This document shows positions 53,101-60,500 of a DNA stretch of 64,000 bases, in pieces. The stretch spans positions 5,566,001 to 5,630,000 of the forward strand of contig NZ_CP030117.1 of NCBI RefSeq assembly GCF_001039275.2, written 5' to 3'. The translations under genes and the position numbers were made by a program. The stretch comes from Brevibacillus brevis (lineage in GTDB: Bacteria > Bacillota > Bacilli > Brevibacillales > Brevibacillaceae). Numbering within the stretch: the first letter of the stretch is position 1; the number at the start of each line of letters is the position of its first letter. The notes beneath the pieces were generated by a model, which saw only the letters and a program-made list of their open reading frames with translations, had not been told where the DNA came from and made no database searches.

Positions 53101-56100
53101 TCCAGAATGCTACGGCCGCTTTCCGTACCGGCTGCATGGATAACGCCGTTTATGCTTCCCGATAAAGCAGCCCGAGCTTCAGCAAGTCCTTGCTTCATGG
53201 CGGCATAGTCACACACGTCCGCTTGGATCGCGAATACGGTGGCACCTGCGGCTTCAAGCTTTTTCATCATCGATCTTTTGCGAGCATCAATGGATGACCG
53301 ACCCGTCAGGATAAGCTTGGCCTGATACGCTTTGGCCAAATGCTCCGCAACGACCATGCCGATTCCGCCGAAGCCGCCTGTAATGAGATAAATGCCGCCC
53401 CGGCGGAATTTGGTCGCTTTCGGCTGAAGCCGGGTTTCGCGCACGGAACAAACATGCCGCTCTCCCCCTGCATATAAAGAGCTTCGCACCTTGTCCTGTC
53501 CAAGCTCCATCCACAACGACTCCCAAAGATTGCGACCCGAACTGCGTTCCGCCTGAAAACCGTCCGTAAAGAGATGAACAGACATCCGTACATCCTTCAT
53601 AAGCGGGCCGATCGAACGCTCAAAGCCGATCCAAGACTCCGCATGGCAGTGTTCGATTTCCGTGGAGCACGTCGCCGCGACCAGCAGCCTGATCGACGTA
53701 AGGCCTGAGGTATGCATCCCTTGGATGAGCGCGGTTAGTTCGTCCGTCATTTGTGCTGAAGGCGCTGTCTCCAAAGGCCATAAAAACAGAATGGCTTCTA
53801 CCGCCTCTGTCCGGTTGACGTCCGCCAGCACCCGTTCGAAGCCGGATGAATCCCACTTATCTATGGAATGCGGCCATGTATTCAACGCTCCGTCCTCATA
53901 ACGTGACACAAAAACCAGCTTCGTCTTCGGACTTAATCGGTTAACGGCTTCCGTCAGCTCTAGTTGACGGTGTGAATCCGAAAGGAAGCAAACGACCGTC
54001 CGCGGCTGTTCGTGCAGCACTTCCTTCCATTCAGCCGGCTGCCACGTTTCCTGAAACGTCATCACTTCAAAAGGGACCTTAACCGCAGCCGGTTCAGAAG
54101 CAGCGAGCCAATAGCGTTCCTTGGCAAACGGATAAGTCGGCAGGCTCACTCTGCGCGGAGGTTTGCCGCCGTAGAGCTTCTGCCAATCGATTTCGAGCCC
54201 TTTCGTCCAAAGATCAAGCAGCTTGCCGTACTTTCCCTTGGCAAACCAGGCATCAATCGCCGTCTGCATATCATCGTCCGCAGCCAGTGCCTGAAACGAA
54301 TTTCTTCCCCGCTTAACCTGTCCGCGATAAATGCTGGGGCCGACACCATACATCCTGTACTGTTCCAGCTTTTCCTTTAGCTCCGCAATTGACGCTGCGG
54401 TGAAGGCTAAGCGTTCCTCCATCGCCGGCCGGCCAATCTGAAGCGTAAACGCAATATTTGCAAGCTCCTCATCCCGCCATGTTCTTGCCTCGATGGCTTC
54501 GGCAAACTGGCGGACGTTCGCTTCCAGACGCTCCTCGTTCATCGCGGATAAAACGATGATTGAAGCGTGCTGTGCCAAGTCCGGACGGTCTTCGGCCTTC
54601 CCTGTGAACTCTTGGACGACAAGATGGGCATTCGCTCCTCCGGCACCGAAGGAGGATATGCCAGCGATACGTGGATACGTGATCGTTTCCCCGTTCAAGA
54701 CGACGACGGGCCGTTTCCATTCCGCAAGCCGCTGCTGCACCGCAAAAGGCGTCCGCTCGAAGGCGATATTCGGATTCACTTCGTCCGCGTGCAAAGTCGG
54801 CGCAAGCTGTCCATGCTTCATTTGCATCAGCACCTTGGTCAGTCCCGCTATGCCGGCCGCGCTCTCACAGTGGCCAATATTCGATTTAACAGATCCGATC
54901 GCACAATAGCCATGTTCTCCGGCCAGCGGCGAGAATGCTCGCGTCAGCCCCTCGACTTCAATCGGGTCACCGAGCGCCGTTCCAGTACCATGAGCTTCGA
55001 TATAGCTGACGGCACTCGGATGTACGCCAGACCGCTTTAAGGCGTCTTGGATCAGCTGCGCTTGAGCGGAAGCGCTGGGTACTGTATAGCCGTTCGTCCG
55101 GCCGCCGGCATTCAGCATGCTTCCTTTTATGATGCCGTAAATATGATCGCCGTCCGCAATCGCCGCATGCAACGGCTTGAGGACAACCGCGCCTACACCC
55201 TCTCCATCGACGAATCCGTCAGCTTGTGCACCGAAGGATTTGCATTGATCGCCGGAGGAGAGCATGTTCATCGAAGTTAACCTCTCGTAGTGGACTGGAT
55301 CTACGATCAAATTAACGCCGCCCGCAATCGCGCATTCGCTGGTACCGGAATAGATACTCTCAAGCGCAAGGTGGATCGCAGTGAGCGAGGAGGAGCATGC
55401 CGTATCGACAGCCAAGCTCGGCCCCTGGAAATTCATAAGATAAGATAGCCGATTGGCAATGGACCAAAAATTCGCCCCAGTCGAATAATTGCCGTTCATC
55501 ACCCCGACAAAAACACCAACCTTCCCGGAACGGCTTAGACGTTCCGGGGTATAACCGGCATCCTCTATACTCGCATAAGCGGTTTCCAAAAAAATCCGCT
55601 CTTGCGGATCCATTCGTTCGGCTTCCTTGGGCGCAATCTGAAAGAATAGCGGGTCGAATTTGTCGATATCGTCCAGGAATCCGCCCCATTTGCTATAGAC
55701 AGCGCCCTCCTTGCCCCTCTCTTCGTCGTAGTAGAGTCTCCAATCCCACCGGTCAGATGGAATTTCGGTAATGCAATTGGTTCCGTGTTTAAGGTTTTCC
55801 CAGAACTGTTCTACATTCCGTGCCCCCGGATAACGTCCGGACAAGCCGATGATCGCCACATCCTGTTTGCCTGCCGCTTCGCTCTCCGACATTTCGATGA
55901 CCGCTTGCTGTTCGTTAATCGACTCAAGGACTGCCGGTTTCGTATGACGATCTGGCGCCAGATTGCTAGCGGGTACTTCTTGCGTATTGAAAATGGAGCT
56001 GCCTACTGCTTGTCTCTCCATTCCCGTGAAGCGAAGCATCTCTTCCGGATGGGCTTGCAGCAAATAGTCGGCTAGCGCATTAATCGTTGAGTGCTCGAAA

Positions 56101-57530
56101 AATAGCGTACTGTTTATTTGGGCGAAATGAGGCCGGAGTGCTTCCGTAAGCTGCACGACCAGAATCGAATCGATTCCGTATGTCTCTAGCGGCACGTATG
56201 TTTCCATGCGCTGGTATGGAATTTTCAGCGTTTCGCAGATGAGTGCCTTCAGTCGTTCTCTGCCCTTCTCGCAGAGCACCTCCTGGCTTTGTTCATCCTT
56301 TTTGGCGGGCAGTGTTGTACGAGCAACCGGCTCCCGCTGGGGTTGTTCTTTTGCAGCGTTATCCGATGCATCCTCTTGACTTCGTATCCGGATTACACCG
56401 TCGCTTTCGGCTGCTATAATCTGCTGTCCAAGACCGTGTGAATGCTCAGCAGGGAAAAATACATCGAGGAAGCCCTCCTCCTCCAACAGCGAACGCCACG
56501 AATTGGGTGCCAAACCCGGTGATCCCGGCATCCGAAGCTCTTGATCCTCATACAGCCACCAGCCTTCAAGCAGACCGAACGTCAGGTGGATGAACAGATT
56601 GCTACTGCTCATTTCATTGAGGAGCAGCAGACCGCTATGCTTCAGGACCGTCTTGACGCTTCGGATCGTTGTCTTCATATTTCGGGTTGCATGCAGTACA
56701 TTGGTTGCAATCACAAGATCGAATGCGCCTTCCTCGAAGCCCTGCACCGACGCCGGCTTCTGGGCATCATATAGACGATAGGTCAAAAACGGGTAATGCG
56801 GTCCGTACTCGTGCTGGGCATGAAGCAAAAACGCTTGAGAAATATCCGTATAGCAGTATTCTGCAATATGCTCCTGCACCGGTTTAAGTCCGGCCAGCAC
56901 CCGTGCGCTTGTTCCGCCCGTTCCTGCGCCGATTTCCAAAATGCGCAAGCGGACGGCAGGATCTTCTTGAACCCGTTCCCTAATAAACGCAAGCGTAAGA
57001 TCCGATACGATCTTGTTGAAGTAATCCGCGATATGATTGTTTTTGTAGATACCCTCGACAAGCGTCATCGATCCGTTCGGGAATATAATATCCGTAGCGG
57101 CCGTATTTCCGCACAGCACCTGCGGAAGTGCTCGGAGTGCTGCGTCGACAAGGATCATTTGCGCTCCGGAATCCGGGTGATGCCTCCATTGCTCCAAATG
57201 CAGATCCCATTGGGCCCAGACGGCTGCATGGTCTTCTTTCCGATTCGGATCGACGATGTATTCGCCGACAACCTCCGATATAAAGCCATAGCGAAGTAAA
57301 TAATCGATGCTAGTCTCCAACCATCTGTCGTAAAGCCGAGATTGGCCCAGCAATCCGGCCAGCTCCTCCTTGGCTTGCCGCTCTCGGTTAAAGAAGCCGG
57401 CAGCTTGCAGTTGCACCCAAAGAAGCTTGACCAGAAGTTCTTCTTCCAAGCGCTTCACATCTCGTATGCTCTCCTCTATACCGTTCACCTGACCGCTCCT
57501 TTCGTCCATTGCGATACATCCGGCTTTCAT
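47127..57530 (-). CDS. Trans-AT polyketide synthase, middle protein (cMT-ACP, two extending modules, KS0)
   Basis: About 3467 residues, no acyltransferase. Order: C-methyltransferase (about 20-400; EIGAGTGGTSA near 200, TNVLHATRNM); ACP (450; GIDSIL); KS (560-970; DTACSSS, EAHGTGT, SNIGH); KR (1385; GGFGGIG, DYAVGN); ACP (1690; GFNSIS); KS (1790-2190; NTACSSG, THGTGT, TNFGH); KR (2595; GGTRGLG, YAMAN); ACP (2904; GADSII); KS0 (3000-3400; DTACSSA, but ETNGSGS where EAHGTGT is expected, then PNIGH). The first two domains complete the module begun on the upstream protein. The last KR-ACP plus KS0, with the DH-ACP at the start of the next protein, form a dehydrating bimodule. The start overlaps the upstream stop by four bases (ATGA), so translation is coupled. 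Confidence 0.95.
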   Translation of the reverse strand: MKAGCIAMDERSGQVNGIEESIRDVKRLEEELLVKLLWVQLQAAGFFNRERQAKEELAGLLGQSRLYDRWLETSIDYLLRYGFISEVVGEYIVDPNRKEDHAAVWAQWDLHLEQWRHHPDSGAQMILVDAALRALPQVLCGNTAATDIIFPNGSMTLVEGIYKNNHIADYFNKIVSDLTLAFIRERVQEDPAVRLRILEIGAGTGGTSARVLAGLKPVQEHIAEYCYTDISQAFLLHAQHEYGPHYPFLTYRLYDAQKPASVQGFEEGAFDLVIATNVLHATRNMKTTIRSVKTVLKHSGLLLLNEMSSSNLFIHLTFGLLEGWWLYEDQELRMPGSPGLAPNSWRSLLEEEGFLDVFFPAEHSHGLGQQIIAAESDGVIRIRSQEDASDNAAKEQPQREPVARTTLPAKKDEQSQEVLCEKGRERLKALICETLKIPYQRMETYVPLETYGIDSILVVQLTEALRPHFAQINSTLFFEHSTINALADYLLQAHPEEMLRFTGMERQAVGSSIFNTQEVPASNLAPDRHTKPAVLESINEQQAVIEMSESEAAGKQDVAIIGLSGRYPGARNVEQFWENLKHGTNCITEIPSDRWDWRLYYDEERGKEGAVYSKWGGFLDDIDKFDPLFFQIAPKEAERMDPQERIFLETAYASIEDAGYTPERLSRSGKVGVFVGVMNGNYSTGANFWSIANRLSYLMNFQGPSLAVDTACSSSLTAIHLALESIYSGTSECAIAGGVNLIVDPVHYERLTSMNMLSSGDQCKSFGAQADGFVDGEGVGAVVLKPLHAAIADGDHIYGIIKGSMLNAGGRTNGYTVPSASAQAQLIQDALKRSGVHPSAVSYIEAHGTGTALGDPIEVEGLTRAFSPLAGEHGYCAIGSVKSNIGHCESAAGIAGLTKVLMQMKHGQLAPTLHADEVNPNIAFERTPFAVQQRLAEWKRPVVVLNGETITYPRIAGISSFGAGGANAHLVVQEFTGKAEDRPDLAQHASIIVLSAMNEERLEANVRQFAEAIEARTWRDEELANIAFTLQIGRPAMEERLAFTAASIAELKEKLEQYRMYGVGPSIYRGQVKRGRNSFQALAADDDMQTAIDAWFAKGKYGKLLDLWTKGLEIDWQKLYGGKPPRRVSLPTYPFAKERYWLAASEPAAVKVPFEVMTFQETWQPAEWKEVLHEQPRTVVCFLSDSHRQLELTEAVNRLSPKTKLVFVSRYEDGALNTWPHSIDKWDSSGFERVLADVNRTEAVEAILFLWPLETAPSAQMTDELTALIQGMHTSGLTSIRLLVAATCSTEIEHCHAESWIGFERSIGPLMKDVRMSVHLFTDGFQAERSSGRNLWESLWMELGQDKVRSSLYAGGERHVCSVRETRLQPKATKFRRGGIYLITGGFGGIGMVVAEHLAKAYQAKLILTGRSSIDARKRSMMKKLEAAGATVFAIQADVCDYAAMKQGLAEARAALSGSINGVIHAAGTESGRSILDKKTEQFHEVIQPKITGTLLLDELLQEERELDFVAYFSSISAVLGDFGSCDYAVGNRFMTTYANRASRVRMGDRRHGGSIVSIQWPLWKDGGMSVGDPAMTKMYLQASGQRALEAEQGIALLELLLAQDEPNHLVMVGNRESVRRSLGLEPTVEQEAVKPVKAAPLTSIAKRAERAELNVEQLLEEDLKEHISRIVAIPIDRIDKEQYFSDFGFNSISFAELASSLTKHYCIDLTPAVFFSYPTVEKLIHFYLREHRDDLTGFYKDRYELRPDDVLEFHQEAAAPESVHTEPSKPIEEPAAAVETQSHPFPEPIAIIGMSGRFPDARSVEDMWRILREGRDVVQPMPEERSILMNGENWTCGWVPGVSEFDPAFFEISPREAELMDPRQRLLLQESMRALEDAGYGSKQLREGNIGVFVGAEDGDYQFIAKGAGSVTSTNNAILASRLSYFLNLSGPVMSINTACSSGLVAAHQACVSLRNRECDTAIAAGVNLMLTPLYLNGMREAGMLSPDGKCYAFDNRANGMVPGEAVVAVVMKRLSLAKKDGDPIYAVIRGSGINYDGKTNGITAPNAAAQSRLIRSVYEQAGVNPKQVEYIVTHGTGTKLGDPVEIHALQEAFKGAELHESTCALTSPKTNFGHSFAASGLVSLVNLVQAFRHETIPASLHMDKENDFIRFEGSPFYVNREPRPWRSSSGAPLTGAVSAFGMSGTNAHFVLQSYNEKQHSSNSGQTAYYMLPLSAKSEDALLQRIDDMRHYMASQPESVGLSQIGLTLLEGRQPFAYRCVIVASSKEEAVEAWLAAAEKRSGPHILFGQVERMFKADKAKEQERSEWLHKIQSMDKASSEYRGALIELAELYCQGYSLDGDLLFGDERQSRIHLPVYPFSRDHYWVPAAPLETSSSATADSLKPDTTRLLCKEWIEAQASTDGEAPGKVAIVTEDGTRELAMELKSRLSGAVVLHPRQLDEMTAGEVEEMDFDACIDLLGCSSEADRSLEGLPWLQRLIDVRRSKGIKLIGVTKGLERFRSDAVRLSGACRAGLYRMLQSEYANIHSRHVDIDASDHCKAWAEQLIAELHCNSEWPEICYRKSVRYRACLREQETTQNAKPLSWPEGHVLWITGGTRGLGALCARHYVETMGVKRLVLLGREALPPRETWENEAVRTSPMANKIRLVKELEKIGADVRTLDIPLTDTGALKQALLDIREEWGPAGGVIHCAGVGDREYPAFVHKPTSVIRQVLEPKVEGLMSVWECFKDEPLAFFALFSSVSAAVPSLAAGQSDYAMANSFMDYFAQAHANQKPIISIQWPSWKESGMGEVQSGAFLATGMHSLTDQEGLRLLDHMIANPPGAVVLPAVIQPDKWQPERLLMRRLESSFTTRALASGPSEVRLESQASLPGAVRSWLLDLFAAELKLERSKLELTIPIQDYGADSIILAQLIRTISRTVGKDIDPSVLYEHTTIQSLADWLTASYGEPLTRALLSGSQECQEHEQSMPIHDFRDAPSMPVAELSRQPIHQERIGEEDIAVVGMSCRFPGAKDLTHYWSLLTEGRSAIRPVPKERWGSAHPYYAGLLDELRHADPSFFHIPDEDARAMDPQALLILEESVKALHHAGYNRADVKGKAVGVYIGARTQYWPGEELLLQTRNPIVAVGQNYLAANISRFLDLRGPSMVIDTACSSALTGMSMAIQSLRSGDTVSALVGGVSLLNSDFSHKLFGQRGILSKSSTFHVFDGRADGVVLSEGAGVVLLKTVKQALADGDRIYAVIKGIAVNNDGKTAGPAAPNMQAQKDVMLAALKKSGRKPSDVSYIETNGSGSEVTDLLELKTIQQVYGNGGNAAIALGSIKPNIGHPLSAEGIASFIKVVLMLDHGQFVPFLSGELPMRHFDLEASPFFFHRETKSWSESVRTAAINCFGDGGTNVHAVVESWQEVRSGDAIRKPLPWPEEWQESGKSVSESSSDSQTVKSRTNIWKMKAEERKVSSPKSFWGGTKPK

Positions 57531-60500
57531 CTTATATCTGCGATCCTATCCGCCAGCTCCCTGAAGCTCCGGTGCCGGATGACCAGCTCCGGCGTTACAT
57601 CTATTCCGAGCCGTTGATTGAGCATTTCCGTGAGTAAACTCATCTTAACCGGATCAAGGCCGTATTCCGCTAATTCCGCGTCGGGTTCTATGTCCTGTTC
57701 GTCGACCTTCAAGAACATTGCTGCCGCTTCCCTCACGAGAGACAGCACCTCTGCCCGCTGCTTCGCATCTGGGATACTTCCCGTCTTTTCCTCTAAAGGT
57801 CGATCTGCAGACGAGAGGGCTTGAAAGGGAGCCGGAACAAAGTCGCTTCTGATCCTGCTGATGACTGATCCGAAGCGTTCAGGTAGAACCGTTATATGCT
57901 GATCTTCGACGGTCTCCTCTATATGCAGCGGCTTGGTCGTTTTGACGAAGCACATTTGATTCACCTTCCCGGCAAGCAGTCTTTCCACGACGTCCATGGC
58001 TTCGTCCGGCTCGATGGACCCCATTCCGATCCGGGCCATTTTCTCGCGGAGAGTCTCGGTTGAAACCGTCCCCACACTTCCCCAATACCCCCAATTGATC
58101 GTCTTGACGGCACAAGACCATTCGGAGGCGAGCTTCACTGCGAAAGCGTCGCTAAATGTACACCCGGCTGTGTAATTGCTCTGACCAGGCGATTTCAGAA
58201 ACGAATTAAAGGATGAAAAGAACAAAACAAAATCCAACTGTTCACGATCAAATACTTGAGCTGTTCTTACAACTGTGCCGTTTTTGGCTACATACCCCGC
58301 TTCAAACCGCTGCTCGTCCATTTTTGCCAAGCTTTGATCGAGCAGGACGATCGCGGAGTGAACAATGCCATGAATACGCGTATACCGCGACTTTATCTTC
58401 TCGTAGGCCTGCTGGAGCGATGTCAAATTTGCCGCATCGGCCTGGATATAGGATGGCGCAGGTCCAAGATCCCCTAACCGTGCGATCTTAGCCCGAATGG
58501 CTTCATCCATCTCTCTGCGACCAATCCACACGATTTGTGCTTGATAGGTACGGATCATATACTCGGTCCATACCTCGCCAATGCCTCCAGCTCCCCCGAT
58601 GACGACATAAACGCCGCCGTGCCGGTAAGCGGTATGCTTAATCGGCAAGCTTTTGACAGGAACCAGCATCTGCTTGTACCACCCGCCGTTTCGGTAGCCC
58701 CATGCGTTTCCCTTGGCATCCCTTGGCAGCGAGGGCAGAACGTCCAACGGCAGTTCGTCCTTCAGGCCTATGTCTAACAGTCGCACGCTCCAGCTCGGAT
58801 ATTCCTTCGCCATGGACCCGACCAAACCATGGACACCGGCATGTGCAAAACCAGATGGTTCGCCTGCACGAATCGGCTGAGCCTCCACGGTGATGATGGA
58901 CCAGTGCAAGGACCTCGATCCGAAGCCGATTTCGAGCAGTGACTTTATTAGCCTAAAAAGCTGGAATACCCCATCCTTTTGTTCGCTGATAATCCCTTCG
59001 TCCCGCACAGTTTGAATCGGATGAACCGGCGAAATCCATATAATATGCTTCAGATCGTTATAGTTGCTCAGCTTCTGAGCCATATCCTCAATCGAAGCTC
59101 CGGCTTCAAACGACAGCGGCTGAGCCGCAGGATACCTGTGGTTGATTTGATTTATTTGCTCTGGCGTTCCGCCGATCACGATGTCGGCATCCGGAACATG
59201 CTGGGCTGGCGCTTCGTTGAATGCGGCAAGTTCCCAGGTAGGAAGCAGCAGCAATCCATCAGGTAATCGGTGAGAACCATCAGTCTCGGCTTGATGAGGG
59301 TTAAAGCTCCAGTCCCTTGATTTCCCTGCACGCTTGGTTGCCATTCCCCGCATGGCCACACAAACATGGCCTTCCTCGTCACACAAATCGATATCGAAGA
59401 CGCGCAGCGAATCTCCTGAAGCTTCTGCTTTCTTTATGCGGGTGACCGCCCACATCACTGAAGTACAAGGACGGTAGACCGTAAGCTCCTGAATCGCAAA
59501 TGGCACATAGGGCCCGTTTTTCTCAGCGTCGATTTGGCGTCCATGACTGTGCCAGGCGAAGCCAATCGTGGACTGAGCGGCAGCGTCGAGCAATACCGGA
59601 TTGCATCCAATCCGCTGCGTCTCGTCACTCATGGTCCCCGGCAAATGAATCTTAGCGATCGCACAATCTTGGCCGATTTCAATCGTCTCTACTGCTCTAT
59701 AACCTGGACCATATGCAATTCCAATATTTTCGAAAGCGCCGTAGCACGTTTCCTGATCCAGCTTTGCGACCGAGCATTGGGCGCGAATGGCCTGCACGTC
59801 CAGCTGAGGAGGGCCAGAAGACGCATGAATAACAGCTTTCCCTTTGCTATAAATCGGGCCTTCATCCGCATCTGCATCCGCCTTCGAAGATCCTGCCAGA
59901 ATACAAAATGAAACCTGGTTGTCACCCTCCTGCGTTAAGGAAACATGAATGTGTCCGGCCGTCGCTTTCGCAATAAAAGGCCGCAACCATACCACATTTT
60001 CCAGCGTAATGGCCCGTCCCTTTTGCACGTAATCGGTCGCAAGCTCGACTGCAGCGCGAGCCATCTCAAGGTAGGCCATTCCTGGCATGATAGGCTGTCC
60101 GGAGACAACATGGTCTCGCAGCAGCGTCTCCTCATTTGTAAAAGAGGCGCTGAACCGGGTCTTCCCTAACACCGACGTATTTCTGTGCACAAGCGGATGA
60201 AGACGCTCAGTCAAAATCTTCGTATGGAGCGTGTCCCGGTCCGAAGCCTTTTCTTCAAGCCAGTACCGCTCCTTCGCAAACGGATAGGTTGGCATGTGGA
60301 TGCGCTTCCCCCCGTTTACCAAAGGCAGCGCTTGTAAGCCCTGCACCCACTTCTTTGCGGCATCGGCAAGCTTTACCGCTTGAGAGGAACCGGTCTCATG
60401 CTCGGATGGCAATTCTTCGCTTGATGCGATCGCATTCCTTATCTGCCGTCTGTTTACTTTCCCAGAGAATACACAAGAAGAAGGCCTCCGCAGCAAATGG

